64,000 nt of DNA from Streptomyces sp. CA-210063 (GCF_024612015.1 NZ_CP102512.1:7254001-7318000), one strand, 5' to 3'; shown: positions 18,183-27,685, counted from the first letter of the stretch. The notes: generated from the letters alone by a model not told the origin. Translations and numbers: made by a program.

Positions 18183-20230
18183 GCGGAGCGCACGGACGAC
18201 GGCACGCGGCGGGCGCCCGCAGGGCCGTCAGGAACGGCCAGTTCGGTGCGACCGGCACGGCTGGGATGCCCGGCCATCCCCCCGACATTCCTGGCCATCC
18301 CCCCGACATTCCTGGCCATCCCCCCGACATGCCTGGCCACGCCCCCGACATGCCCGGCCACGCCCCCGAAGCGCGCGGTCACGCCGCCAACGGGACTGGG
18401 TACAAGGGCGGCTCATCGGGGCGGGACGGCTCCGGTGGCTCAAGCGGCTCCAACGGCTCCAACGGCTCCAAGCAACCAGGCGCCCGCGGCCGTATCGACT
18501 TCGCCACCGAGATCACCGCCTCCCTCGTCGTCTTCCTCGTCGCGCTGCCCCTCTGTATCGGTGTGGCCGTGGCCTCGGGGGTGCCGGCCGAGCTGGGCAT
18601 CATCTCCGGGGTGATCGGCGGTCTGGTGGTCGGCGCGGTGCGCGGCAGCACGCTCCAGGTCAGCGGGCCGGCGGCCGGGCTGGCCGCGCTCGTCGCGGAG
18701 ACGGTCCTGGAGTTCGGCGTCGCGATGCTCGGTGTGATCGTGCTGTTCTCCGGCATCCTCCAGATCGTGCTGGGCCTGGTGAAGCTGGGCCGGATGTTCC
18801 AGGCGATCTCCCTCGCGGTCGTCCAGGGCATGCTCGCGGGCATCGGACTGCCGCTGATGTTCAGCCAGCTGTACCCGATGTCCGACTCCAAGGCGCCGGG
18901 CACCCCCTTGGACAACATGGCGGGCGTTCCCGGACTGATCGTCGACACTGTGAGCAACCCGCAGGCGCTGATCGCCGCCGGGCTCGGGGTCGTCACGATC
19001 GTGCTGAGCTTCCTGTGGAAGAAGGCGCCGGGGCCGGTCAAGAAGGTCCCGGCCGCGCTCGTGGCCGTCGGGATCGGTATCGCGGTCGCCTCCTTGCCGG
19101 GCGTCGAGGTGAAGACGCTCCAGGTCGGCAATCTGCTGGCGTCCGTGGACGTGCCGGGGCCGGGGCAACTGGCCGGACTGGCCGACGCGGGCATCATCAC
19201 GGCGATCCTCACCTTCACCGTCATCGCCTCGGCGGAGAGCCTGTTCACGGCCGCGGCCGTGGACCGGATGCACAACGGGCCGCGCACCCGCTACAACACC
19301 GAGCTCATCGCCCAGGGCGCGGGGAACACGATCGCCGGCGTCCTCGGCGCGCTGCCCGTCACGGCGGTCGTCGCGCGCAGCTCGGCGAACGTCCAGGCCG
19401 GGGCCAAGACCCGTATCTCCCGTACGCTGCACGGCCTTTGGCTGCTCGCCTTCGCGCTGCTGCTGCCGCAGGTGCTGGCGCTGATCCCGATCTCGGTGCT
19501 CGCGGGTGTCCTCGTGCACAGCGGGTGGAAGCTGTTCGCGCCGGAGGAGTTCCCGAAGATGTGGCGGCAGGACCGGGGCGAGTTCGCGGTCATGACGCTG
19601 ACGACGCTCGTCATCACGGCGACCGCGCTGCTCGAAGGGGTGCTGTTCGGGTTGGCCGCGGGTGTGGTGCTGGCCGCGCTGCGGATGTCGCAGACCGTCA
19701 TCCGGCAGCACATCGAGGACGACACGGCGAAGGTCGTGATGGCGGGCAACGCGACGTTCCTGCGGCTGCCGAAGCTGATCGACGCGCTGGAGGGCGCGGC
19801 CGCCTCCGGCAAGCCGCGCATCCGGCTCGATCTGCTCGGGGTGACCCATCTCGACCATGCCTGCCGTAGTCAGGTCGAGGAGTTCGTGGCGCAGCAGCGG
19901 GGGGCCGGGTTGCGGGTGGAGCTGTTGATGCCGGACCTTACGGACACCGGGACGAGGGTGCCTGCGGGGGCGAGGCCGGTGGGGCTCGACGAGGAGCCGG
20001 CGGTTTCCGTGCCGGGGCCGGGGCCGGTGCCGGATGTGGAGTTGGATCCGGCGGACGTGTGGGACTACGCGACCGTCGGTACGGCGGCGGTGGGGGGCAC
20101 CGGACAGATGCCTTCCGGGGCAGGGCCCGGGCCCACCGCCGAGTGGTTCTACCTCGATACTCGGCCCATGCCTGGGGTGCCCGAGTCGCGGCCGCCGTTG
20201 TTGAGGCGGGGGCGTGACTGGGCGGAGTAG
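18179..20230 (+). CDS. SulP family anion transporter with STAS domain
   Basis: A 683-aa membrane protein. After a roughly 105-aa soluble N-terminus come about 12 membrane helices (residues about 110-480) including the SulP-like FATEITASLVVFLVALPLCIG and SGPAAGLAALV. A STAS-like domain (about residues 505-590, RIRLDLLGVTHLDHACR) and an acidic/proline-rich tail follow. Coupling to carbonic anhydrase by ATGA suggests bicarbonate as substrate, though sulfate cannot be excluded. The N-terminus holds a seven-residue HPPDIPG/HAPDMPG repeat from a 21-bp tandem repeat at 18266-18370. Confidence 0.93.
   Translation: MSGAHGRRHAAGARRAVRNGQFGATGTAGMPGHPPDIPGHPPDIPGHPPDMPGHAPDMPGHAPEARGHAANGTGYKGGSSGRDGSGGSSGSNGSNGSKQPGARGRIDFATEITASLVVFLVALPLCIGVAVASGVPAELGIISGVIGGLVVGAVRGSTLQVSGPAAGLAALVAETVLEFGVAMLGVIVLFSGILQIVLGLVKLGRMFQAISLAVVQGMLAGIGLPLMFSQLYPMSDSKAPGTPLDNMAGVPGLIVDTVSNPQALIAAGLGVVTIVLSFLWKKAPGPVKKVPAALVAVGIGIAVASLPGVEVKTLQVGNLLASVDVPGPGQLAGLADAGIITAILTFTVIASAESLFTAAAVDRMHNGPRTRYNTELIAQGAGNTIAGVLGALPVTAVVARSSANVQAGAKTRISRTLHGLWLLAFALLLPQVLALIPISVLAGVLVHSGWKLFAPEEFPKMWRQDRGEFAVMTLTTLVITATALLEGVLFGLAAGVVLAALRMSQTVIRQHIEDDTAKVVMAGNATFLRLPKLIDALEGAAASGKPRIRLDLLGVTHLDHACRSQVEEFVAQQRGAGLRVELLMPDLTDTGTRVPAGARPVGLDEEPAVSVPGPGPVPDVELDPADVWDYATVGTAAVGGTGQMPSGAGPGPTAEWFYLDTRPMPGVPESRPPLLRRGRDWAE
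18266..18370 (+). repeat. 21-bp in-frame tandem repeat in SulP gene
   Basis: About five copies of a 21-bp unit (core GGCCATCCCCCCGACATTCC, later copies GGCCACGCCCCCGACATGCC) encode the heptad GHPPDIP/GHAPDMP ahead of the first membrane helix. Confidence 0.9.
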
Positions 20231-20541
20231 TCGGCAGGGTGGGGGCGGGTGTTTTCTCGCCCCCGCCGCCCCTACCCGTCCCATCCCCAGGGGCTGTGCC
20301 CCTTCCACCCCCTTGAGCGCCTTATAGCTCGGGGGGTTCTGTGTGTTGGCGGGTGCGGGTTCGTTGTGGTTGATCGCGCAGTTCCCCGCGCCCCTGAAAG
20401 CACCGGGCGCGACCCATGCCGTCAAGGGGCGCGGGGAACTGCGCGAGCAACCCCCACTCACCCGCAGCTGACCCACCTGCCACAAACCCCTCGGGGGGAC
20501 TACGCTGAGAGCGGGCTTCGGAGCTTCGAGAGGGTGGCGTC
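20231..20541. repeat. Gene-free gap with composite dispersed repeat and 26-bp inverted repeat
   Basis: The gap holds two dispersed modules. One is a tract related to 31.2 and 55.2 kb, here inverted (GCCGCCCCTACCCGTCCCAT at about 20265-20284). The other is an inverted pair of the GGGGCGCGGGGAACTGCGCG element, 20370-20395 against 20425-20450 with one mismatch. The long hairpin lies downstream of SulP and may end its transcript. Confidence 0.8.
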
Positions 20542-21474
20542 ATGACCGGCTGGAACGTGCGTGACATCCCCGAGCAGAGTGGCCGTACCGCTGTGGTGAC
20601 GGGTGCCAACAGCGGTATCGGATACGTCGCCGCCCGGGAGCTCGCCCGTCGTGGCGCACACGTCGTCCTCGCCTGTCGCAGTGAGGGGCGGGGTGCGGCG
20701 GCGCTGGAGCGGATGAGTTCCGAAGTGCCGGAGGGGAGCGTCGAGCTGATGCGGCTCGACCTCGGGGACCTGGGCTCTGTGCGGGAGTTCGCGGAGGCTT
20801 ACGGGAGCGCGAACGACCGGCTGGATCTGCTCGTCAACAACGCCGGTGTGATGGCCGTGGCGCAGTCACGGACGGCCGACGGCTTCGAGACACAGTTCGG
20901 GACCAACCATCTCGGCCACTTCGCCCTCACCGGCCTGCTGCTGCCGATGCTGCTCGCCGCGCCCGGCGCGCGCGTCGTGACCGTCTCCAGCAGCATGCAC
21001 ATGAGGGCGAACATCGACATCGGCGACCTCAACAGCGAGCGGAACTACGGGCGTTGGCTCGCCTACGGCCGCTCCAAGACCGCCAACCTGCTCTTCACCC
21101 ACGAGCTGGCCCGAAGGCTCGCGACCCATGGCTCGGACGTCGTCGCCGCGGCCGCGCACCCCGGCTACGCGGCGACCAACCTCCAGACGGCCGGGCCCAG
21201 CGCCGAGGGCCGCAAGGGCGTCGAACGCTTCATGCGCATCGGCAACCGCTTCTTCGCCCAGTCCGCCGAGGCGGGCGCCCTGCCCACGCTGTACGCGGCG
21301 ACCGCGCCGGACGTCGGACCGGATGCGTTCATCGGCCCGTCCTTCGTCATGTGGCGCGGCACGCCGGGACCGTCGAAACGAGCGCCCTGGACCCTCAACG
21401 ACCAAGCGGGCGAACGCCTTTGGTCCGCCTCCGAGCAACTCACCGGGGTCACGTACGACGAGCTGAAGGCCTGA
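20542..21474 (+). CDS. Short-chain dehydrogenase/reductase
   Basis: A 310-aa Rossmann-fold oxidoreductase of the retinol dehydrogenase/protochlorophyllide reductase-like group. The nucleotide motif TGANSGIG is near residue 21. NNAG, the catalytic Ser in VTVSSSMH and YGRSK (Tyr-x-x-x-Lys) are all present. The substrate is unknown. GAGAGGG precedes the ATG. It converges on the ArsR-like gene with only 14 bp between the stops. Confidence 0.9.
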   Translation: MTGWNVRDIPEQSGRTAVVTGANSGIGYVAARELARRGAHVVLACRSEGRGAAALERMSSEVPEGSVELMRLDLGDLGSVREFAEAYGSANDRLDLLVNNAGVMAVAQSRTADGFETQFGTNHLGHFALTGLLLPMLLAAPGARVVTVSSSMHMRANIDIGDLNSERNYGRWLAYGRSKTANLLFTHELARRLATHGSDVVAAAAHPGYAATNLQTAGPSAEGRKGVERFMRIGNRFFAQSAEAGALPTLYAATAPDVGPDAFIGPSFVMWRGTPGPSKRAPWTLNDQAGERLWSASEQLTGVTYDELKA

Positions 21475-21488
21475 CGCGTACGGCTGCT

Positions 21489-22166
21489 CTACGCGATCCT
21501 CATGCCCAGCAGCTCCCCGAACGCCTCGCTCCCCGCCGGGGTCACCTTCACCGCGCGTCCGGAGCCGACGCGGCGTACCCACTGTCTCTCCAGGGCGGTG
21601 GCGCACAGGGCGGCTCCCAGGGCTCCGGCCAGGTGAGGCCGGCGTTCGGTCCAGTCCAGGCAGCTTCGTACCAAGGGGCGGCGGGTGCCCTCGGGGTGCC
21701 GGTGGTTCAGGGTGTCGGCGAGCCAGGTCCGGCCCGCCGGGGTGACGGCGAGGCCCGAGTCGTCGGCGACCAGGCCACGGGTGATCATCGCGTCGGCGAG
21801 GGCCACGCCGAGTCGGCCCGCGAGGTGGTCGTAGCAGGTACGGGCCCTGGCCTCGGCGTCGAGCCGTACCGACTGGCTCAGGTTCCGTGGGCGGGTGCCG
21901 TCCGGGGCGTACGAGGCGAGGGCTTCGATCAGGGCTGCCGCGTCGGGGCCGGCGAGCCGGACGTAGCGGTGTCGGCCCTGGCGCTCCTCGGCGAGCAGCC
22001 CGCCCTCGACGAGACGGGTGAGCTGTTCGCTGGCGGTGGACGCCCGTACCCCGGCGTGCCGGGCGAGTTCGCCCGCGGTCCAGGCACGGCCGTCGAGCAG
22101 GGCCAGACAGAAGGCGGCCCTGGTGCGGTCGGCGAGCAGACCGGCGGTCTCGGCGAGCGGGGACAT
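21489..22166 (-). CDS. ArsR-like winged-helix regulator
   Basis: A 225-aa DNA-binding protein. The N-terminal winged helix (about residues 5-80) contains AGELARHAGVRASTASEQLTR and the wing EERQGRHRYVRL. The C-terminal half is the longer extension seen in YczG/YgaV-type ArsR relatives. No clear metal-binding cysteine motif is visible. It is divergent from the PEP-mutase family gene with 64 bp between starts, so it probably regulates that gene and itself. Confidence 0.85.
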   Translation of the reverse strand: MSPLAETAGLLADRTRAAFCLALLDGRAWTAGELARHAGVRASTASEQLTRLVEGGLLAEERQGRHRYVRLAGPDAAALIEALASYAPDGTRPRNLSQSVRLDAEARARTCYDHLAGRLGVALADAMITRGLVADDSGLAVTPAGRTWLADTLNHRHPEGTRRPLVRSCLDWTERRPHLAGALGAALCATALERQWVRRVGSGRAVKVTPAGSEAFGELLGMRIA

Positions 22167-22230
22167 ACGGCCATGATGCCGCGGGGACGGTTCGGGCGGC
22201 GCCGAACTGTTCCGGCCCCAGCATCGGACC

Positions 22231-23088
22231 ATGACGCACACGCCGACCTTCGGTGCCCCGCCCCGAGTCCGCCCCGGCCGTCGCCACGCCCTCGCGCCGG
22301 CCGACGGACTGCTCCGGCGCCCCCTGACCCCCTTCGCCCGCCTGCACCACCGGCCGGCCCCACTGCTGCTGCCCAACGCCTGGGACCACGCCTCCGCCGC
22401 CGCACTCGTGGCGCACGGCTTCGAGGCCGTCGGCACCACCAGCCTGGGCGTCGCCGCCGGCGCCGGACTGCCGGACGGGGCCGCCGCCACCCTCGACGCG
22501 ACCGTGGCGCTGGCCCGCCGACTGGGACAGGGCTCGTTCCTCCTCACCGTCGACGCGGAAGGCGGCTTCAGCGACGACCCGGCGGAAGTGGCCGCGCTGG
22601 CCCGGGAGTTGTACGAGGCGGGCGCGGCCGGGATCAACCTGGAAGACGGCCGCCCCGACGGCACGCTCGCCCCGGTGGAGGCGCACGCCGCGAAGATCGC
22701 CGCCGTCAAGGCCGCGGCGCCCGGGCTGTTCGTGAACGCCCGCACCGACACCCACTGGCTGGACCGCGAGCAGGAGGACACCGCGACGCGCCTCGCGAGC
22801 TACGAACAGGCGGGCGCGGACGGGGTGTTCGTGCCGGGGCTGTCGGACCCGGACGGGATCGCCGCACTCACGGCCAGCCTCGTCGTACCGCTGAACATCC
22901 TGTACACCCCTACCGGCCCCACCCTCGCCGAACTGGCCGCACTGGGCGTGCGCCGGGTCAGTCTCGGCTCACTCCTCTACCGCGCCGCCCTGGCCGCGAC
23001 CGTCACCACCGCGACCGCCGTCCGTGACGGCCGACCGACGGACCCGTACACCCCGTCCTACGACGAGGTGCAGAGGTACGGCGACTGA
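22231..23088 (+). CDS. Isocitrate lyase/PEP mutase family protein
   Basis: A 285-aa barrel enzyme. Recognisable elements are PNAWDHASAAALVAHGFEAVGTTS, a metal-binding VDAEGGFSDDP and NLEDG, then NARTDTHW. This is the subfamily often called isocitrate lyase/phosphoenolpyruvate mutase or carboxyvinyl-carboxyphosphonate phosphorylmutase, mostly of unproven substrate. A proline/arginine-rich extension of about 30 residues precedes the barrel, so translation could start later. It is divergent from an ArsR-like regulator. Confidence 0.85.
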   Translation: MTHTPTFGAPPRVRPGRRHALAPADGLLRRPLTPFARLHHRPAPLLLPNAWDHASAAALVAHGFEAVGTTSLGVAAGAGLPDGAAATLDATVALARRLGQGSFLLTVDAEGGFSDDPAEVAALARELYEAGAAGINLEDGRPDGTLAPVEAHAAKIAAVKAAAPGLFVNARTDTHWLDREQEDTATRLASYEQAGADGVFVPGLSDPDGIAALTASLVVPLNILYTPTGPTLAELAALGVRRVSLGSLLYRAALAATVTTATAVRDGRPTDPYTPSYDEVQRYGD

Positions 23089-23120
23089 GGCCGGGGCCCG
23101 CCGAAAGGGACTGCCCAGGA

Positions 23121-23471
23121 TTACGCGGCCCGCACCTCGTACGCCGCGATCCGCACCGTCTCGTCGTCCAGGCACTGCCCGCTCTCCAGGTCGAAGCGCT
23201 GCTTCAGGAGCGGGGAGGCGACGAACGGGCGGCCCTGGTGGGTGCCGGTGAGCCCGCGGGAGAGGACGGCGGCGCCGCCGAAGGGGTCGCGGTTGTCGAT
23301 GGCGTACAGCTTGCCCGCGCGGTCCATGAAGAGCGCGGCCTGGTTGCCGTCGGGGAGCAGGGCGGCCACGCCGCGGCCCGGGATCAGCAGGGTCAGGTCG
23401 CAGACCGTGAACCAGCCGTCCGCCAGCCGCAGCTGGACCTTCACATCGGTCTTCTCGGGAGCGAGGGTCAT
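23121..23471 (-). CDS. nirD: Nitrite reductase small subunit
   Basis: A 116-aa NirD with a Rieske-like beta fold (WFTVCDLTLLIPGRG, AIDNRDPFGGAAVLSRGL, PLLKQRFDLESGQCLDD). As usual for assimilatory NirD, the Cys/His iron-sulfur ligands are missing. It partners NirB in reducing nitrite to ammonium. Its start overlaps the nirB stop by four bases (ATGA), and it is the last gene of the operon. Confidence 0.95.
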   Translation of the reverse strand: MTLAPEKTDVKVQLRLADGWFTVCDLTLLIPGRGVAALLPDGNQAALFMDRAGKLYAIDNRDPFGGAAVLSRGLTGTHQGRPFVASPLLKQRFDLESGQCLDDETVRIAAYEVRAA

Positions 23472-26071
23472 CGCTGGGCGCTTCCTTCCAGGACATCGGC
23501 GGGCCGCAGGCCGATGGACAGCAGCGGCAGGTCGGGCTTGATCTGGTCGCGCTCGGGGACGAAGCCGACGACCGGGTCCGGGGTGTCCGGGGCGTTGACG
23601 AAGGACACGAACCGGGCGAGCTTCTCGGGGTCGTTGATGGTCGACGCCCACTCGTCGGCGTAGTTCGAGACGTGCGCCGTCATCAGGGACTCCAGCTCCT
23701 CGCAGATGCCGAGGGAGTCCTCCACGACCACGTCCCGGATGTGGTCCAGGCCACCGGGGATGCGCTCCAGCCAGGTCGAGGTGCGCTCCAGGCGGTCCGC
23801 GGTGCGGATGTAGAACATCAGGAACCGGTCGATCAGCTTGATCAGTTCGGCGTCGTCGAGGTCCTGGGCCAGGAGGTCCGCGTGGCGCGGAGTCGCGCCG
23901 CCGTTGCCACCCACGTACAGGTTCCAGCCGTTCGACGTGGCGATGATGCCGAAGTCCTTCGACTGGGCCTCGGCGCACTCGCGGGCGCACCCGGAGACCG
24001 CCGACTTCAGCTTGTGCGGCGAGCGCAGGCCCCGGTAGCGCAGCTCCAGGTCGATCGCCATGCGGACCGAGTCCTGGACGCCGTAGCGGCACCAGGTCTG
24101 GCCGACACAGGACTTCACGGTACGGAGGGACTTGCCGTAGGCGTGGCCGGACTCGAAGCCGGCGTCCACCAACCGGGCCCAGATCAGCGGCAGTTGCTCG
24201 ACCCGCGCGCCGAACATGTCGATCCGCTGGCCACCCGTGATCTTCGTGTAGAGACCGAAGTCGCGGGCGATCTCACCGATCACGATCAGGCCCTCGGGGG
24301 TGATCTCACCGCCGGGGATGCGCGGGACGACGGAGTACGAGCCGTTCTTCTGGAGGTTGGCCAGGAAGTGGTCGTTGCTGTCCTGCAGGGCCGCCTGCTC
24401 GCCCTCGAGGACGTAGCCGCTCGCGCCGATGGTCGGGGCGAGGGAGGCGATGATCGAGGCGACCGCCGGCTTGCAGATCTCGCAGCCGTCGCCGCCCTTG
24501 GCCCCGTCGCGGCCGTAACGGTCCAGCAGGTCCTGGTACGTGTTGATGCGCAGGGCGAGGACGATCTCGTACAGCTCCTCGCGGGTCTGCCCGAAGCAGC
24601 CGCACAGGCCCTTGTCGACGACCACACCGCTGGCTTCCAGCTCGGCGGTGACGAGCTGGCCGAGGACCTTGACGCAGGAGCCGCAGCCCGTGCCGGCCTT
24701 GGTGCACTTCTTGACCTCGGGCACGGTGGTGCACTGGTGGTCGGTGACCGCGCCGCGGATCGCGCCCTTGGACACGTTGTGGCAGGAGCAGATGATCGCG
24801 TCGTCCGGCAGCGCGGACGGGCCGAGCTGCGCGCCGCCGCCGGAGCCCGCAGGGAGCACCAGGGACTCGGGGGAGACGGGCGGGACGGAGCCGGTGAAGG
24901 CCCGCAGCGTGCCGTACGCCTCCGCGTCGCCGACCAGGATGCCGCCGAGCAGTTCGCCGTCGCGGCCGATGACCAGCTTCTTGTAGACGCCCGAGCGGGA
25001 GTCGGAGTACACGACGTCCAGGCAGTCGGCGGTCGCGCCGTGCGCGTCACCGAAGGAGGCGACGTCGACGCCGAGCAGCTTCAGCTTGGTGGACATGTCG
25101 GCGCCCGTGAACGAGGCCTCGTCGGTGGCGATCGTCGCGGCGGCCGTCTCGGCCTGCTCGTAACCCGGGGCCACCAGGCCGTACACCCGGCCGTCGGAGG
25201 CCAGCGCGCACTCCCCGATCGCGAAGACATGCGGGTCGTTGACGGTCCGGCACTGCTCGTCGACGCTGATGCCGCCGCGCTCGCCGACCGTCAGACCGCA
25301 GTCGCGGGCCAGCTGGTCGCGGGGGCGGACACCGGCGGAGAACACCACCATGCCGGTGGCGAGTTCGGAGCCGTCGGACAGCTTCATGCCGGTGACCGCG
25401 CCGTCCTCGCCGACGACGATCTCCTGCGTGCCCACACCCGTGTGGACGGACAGGCCCATGTCCTCGATGGTGCGCAGCAGCGCGGCGCCGCCGCCGTCGT
25501 CGACCTGCACGGGCATCAGCCGAGGCGCGAACTCCACGATGTGCGAGGTGAGTCCGAGGCCCTTCAGCGCACCGGCCGCCTCGAGCCCGAGCAGCCCGCC
25601 GCCGACCACGGCACCGACGTCGACCTTCTTCGCGTACTCCTCGATCGCGAGCAGGTCCTCGATCGTGCGGTAGACGAAGCAGCCCGCGGCGTCCTTGTTC
25701 GGGACCGGCGGCACGAAGGGGTACGAGCCGGTGGCGAGGACGAGGACGTCGTACTCGAAGACCTGGCCGGAGCGCGCGGTGACCTTCTTGGCCTCGCGGT
25801 CGATCGTCTCCGCCGGGTCGCCGACGAACAGTTCGATGCCGTGCGTCTCGATGAACTCCATGTCGGTCATCGACAGGTCCTCGGGCGTCTTGCCCGCGAA
25901 GTACGAGGTGAGCGCCACTCGGTCGTACGCCGGGCGAGGCTCCTCGCACAGCACGACCACGCGGTGCGTGGCGGTCAGGCCGCGCTCGGCGAGCGCTTCG
26001 AGGAAGCGCTGGCCGACCATGCCGTGGCCGACGAGCACGATCGTGGGGGTGGCCCCCAGGGTGGCGGTCAT
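23468..26071 (-). CDS. nirB: Nitrite reductase [NAD(P)H] large subunit
   Basis: An 867-aa cytosolic assimilatory enzyme making the six-electron reduction of nitrite to ammonium. Order: FAD/NAD(P)-binding reductase (residues 1-310; VLVGHGMVGQRFLEAL, FAIGECA), BFD-like [2Fe-2S] domain (about 415-490; ICSCHNVSKG and GTGCGSC), then the ferredoxin-like and siroheme/[4Fe-4S] domain. Its four cluster ligands are at Cys655, Cys661, Cys695 and Cys699, the spacing known for NirB. It directly abuts the upstream flavoprotein stop (TGA then ATG) and overlaps nirD. Confidence 0.97.
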   Translation of the reverse strand: MTATLGATPTIVLVGHGMVGQRFLEALAERGLTATHRVVVLCEEPRPAYDRVALTSYFAGKTPEDLSMTDMEFIETHGIELFVGDPAETIDREAKKVTARSGQVFEYDVLVLATGSYPFVPPVPNKDAAGCFVYRTIEDLLAIEEYAKKVDVGAVVGGGLLGLEAAGALKGLGLTSHIVEFAPRLMPVQVDDGGGAALLRTIEDMGLSVHTGVGTQEIVVGEDGAVTGMKLSDGSELATGMVVFSAGVRPRDQLARDCGLTVGERGGISVDEQCRTVNDPHVFAIGECALASDGRVYGLVAPGYEQAETAAATIATDEASFTGADMSTKLKLLGVDVASFGDAHGATADCLDVVYSDSRSGVYKKLVIGRDGELLGGILVGDAEAYGTLRAFTGSVPPVSPESLVLPAGSGGGAQLGPSALPDDAIICSCHNVSKGAIRGAVTDHQCTTVPEVKKCTKAGTGCGSCVKVLGQLVTAELEASGVVVDKGLCGCFGQTREELYEIVLALRINTYQDLLDRYGRDGAKGGDGCEICKPAVASIIASLAPTIGASGYVLEGEQAALQDSNDHFLANLQKNGSYSVVPRIPGGEITPEGLIVIGEIARDFGLYTKITGGQRIDMFGARVEQLPLIWARLVDAGFESGHAYGKSLRTVKSCVGQTWCRYGVQDSVRMAIDLELRYRGLRSPHKLKSAVSGCARECAEAQSKDFGIIATSNGWNLYVGGNGGATPRHADLLAQDLDDAELIKLIDRFLMFYIRTADRLERTSTWLERIPGGLDHIRDVVVEDSLGICEELESLMTAHVSNYADEWASTINDPEKLARFVSFVNAPDTPDPVVGFVPERDQIKPDLPLLSIGLRPADVLEGSAQR

Positions 26072-27289
26072 TCAGGAGCCTCCATCGTTGGTGAGCAGGT
26101 GGAGCAGAGGAGCGCCGTTCGTGGGGAGCGGCTCTGCTCCCTCCCAGGCGCGGGCGAGCGTGCCCACGGTGCCGAGTTCGCCGACGAGCACCCCGCCGAC
26201 CAGGCGGTCGTCGCGGACGACGACCTTGCGGTAGGTGCCGCGGGTGGCGTCGGCGAGCTGGATGACGTCGTCACCGGGCCGGGGCTCGGTCTCGCCGAAC
26301 GCGGCGAGGTCGAGGAAGTCCGCCCCTGCGAGCGTCAGGCGGGTCAGGGCACGGGTGCCGGTGTAGCGGGAGGCCATGTTCCCGGCCAGCAACTCGGCGA
26401 GTACGTCGGCCTGTTCGAGCGCCGGAGTGGCGAGCCCGTACACCGTGCCCTCGAACTGGACGCAGTCGCCGATCGCGTGGATGTGCGGGTCGGAGGTGCG
26501 CAGCTCCTCGTCGACGATGACGCCCTTGTGCACCGCGAGCCCCGCGTCCTGGGCGAGACCGACACGCGGGTGGACCCCGCAGGCGATGACGACCAGGTCC
26601 GCGTCGAGCGCGTACCCGTCGGCCATCGCCACCGACCGCACGGTCCCGCCGACGCTGCGCACGGCACGTACGCGCGTCTCCGTGTGCACCTCGACGCCCA
26701 GGTCGACGAGGTGCCGACGGACCAACTTCGAGGCGGACGGGTCGAGCTGACGCTCCATCAGCCGCTCGCCCTGCTGGGCGAGGACGACCTGGGCGCCGCG
26801 CAGGGCGAGCGCGCGGGCGGCGGAGACCCCGAGGAGTCCACCGCCGATGACGACGGCCCGCACACCCGGCCGCACGGCCTTCGACAGACCCAGACAGTCG
26901 TCCATGGTCCGGAACGCGTGCACCCCGTCGGGGAACTCGTGCCGCTCCGGGTCCCAGAGGCCGCGCAGCGGCGGCAGCACCGGGTTGGAGCCGGTCGCCA
27001 GGACCAGCTTGTCGTATGCGATCTCCGTACCGTCCGCGAGATGTACGGCTCGCATCTCGCGGTCGATACGGACCACCCGGCCGCGCGTCAGTTCGGCGGG
27101 GGCGGGCAGTGCGATGACCTCGGGCGCGTACCGCCCGGCCAGGACTTCGGCGAGCAGTACCCGGTTGTACGGTGTGTGCTCCTCCTCGCCCACCAGCGTG
27201 GCGGGCATGCCGAGCTCTCCGAGCCGCCGGGCGAGACGTACGCCCGCGAGGCCGGAGCCGATCACCACCACACGCTCATTCGAGGTCAT
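26072..27289 (-). CDS. NirB-like FAD-dependent pyridine nucleotide-disulfide oxidoreductase
   Basis: A 405-aa flavoprotein resembling the first half of NirB: FAD site VVIGSGLAGVRLARRL, NAD(P) site VVIGGGLLGVSAARAL and second FAD contact IHAIGDCVQF. There is no [2Fe-2S] or siroheme domain. It is the first gene of the nir operon and probably feeds electrons to nitrite or nitrate reductase (a NasB-like role). A GlnR-like box lies 24-61 bp before the ATG. Confidence 0.9.
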   Translation of the reverse strand: MTSNERVVVIGSGLAGVRLARRLGELGMPATLVGEEEHTPYNRVLLAEVLAGRYAPEVIALPAPAELTRGRVVRIDREMRAVHLADGTEIAYDKLVLATGSNPVLPPLRGLWDPERHEFPDGVHAFRTMDDCLGLSKAVRPGVRAVVIGGGLLGVSAARALALRGAQVVLAQQGERLMERQLDPSASKLVRRHLVDLGVEVHTETRVRAVRSVGGTVRSVAMADGYALDADLVVIACGVHPRVGLAQDAGLAVHKGVIVDEELRTSDPHIHAIGDCVQFEGTVYGLATPALEQADVLAELLAGNMASRYTGTRALTRLTLAGADFLDLAAFGETEPRPGDDVIQLADATRGTYRKVVVRDDRLVGGVLVGELGTVGTLARAWEGAEPLPTNGAPLLHLLTNDGGS

Positions 27290-27685
27290 GCCCTTGAGCG
27301 TGCGGTGCCGGTGTTACCCGACCGCATCACGTCTGTTTCCCACGGGGAACGCTGCCCTCCCCGTGGCCCCGAGGGGAGTGTGAGGGGTTTCCGGGAGGGC
27401 GGGGCAGGGTGTGAGGACACCCGGGTTCACGCTGCTGACCTGGCGATACGGCGGCTGTGCGGGCGTATACGGGAGGACGGGGGAGGGCGCGGGGAGCGGA
27501 GGGCGCGCCGGGGCGCGGTGCCGTAGGTCACGTCGCGGAGCGGCGGGTCGGGTGCGGCGGTGAAACATTCGGGGCGGATCGGCGGGGGAGCGGCGGGTCC
27601 GCGGCGAGACATCGGGGACGCCGAACCTCAGAAGATCCTCAGGTCGATGGACGGTGCACCTGTCCCGCCGCATAGGGTCGCGATC
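27290..27685. other. Gene-free divergent region, nir operon / TauE permease
   Basis: This 396-bp spacer holds the GlnR-like box near the nir start. The rest shows no convincing gene. A direct repeat with CCTCAG cores occurs near 27626-27642, 45-60 bp before the permease start. Confidence 0.5.
27313..27350 (-). promoter_or_regulatory. Candidate GlnR box upstream of nir operon
   Basis: Read on the minus strand: GTTCC-n6-GAAAC-n6-GATGC-n6-GTAAC, four 5-mers at exact 11-bp steps. The published actinobacterial GlnR pattern is gTnAc-n6-GaAAc. GAAAC and GTAAC fit well, GTTCC has one mismatch and GATGC fits poorly. The site is immediately upstream of an operon known to be GlnR-controlled in Streptomyces. 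Confidence 0.65.

Noticed and set aside
23672..27526. A 1284-codon open frame on the plus strand opposite the nir operon
   Set aside because: It is an antisense shadow of three well-recognised genes caused by high third-position GC. It has no recognisable domain or ribosome site.
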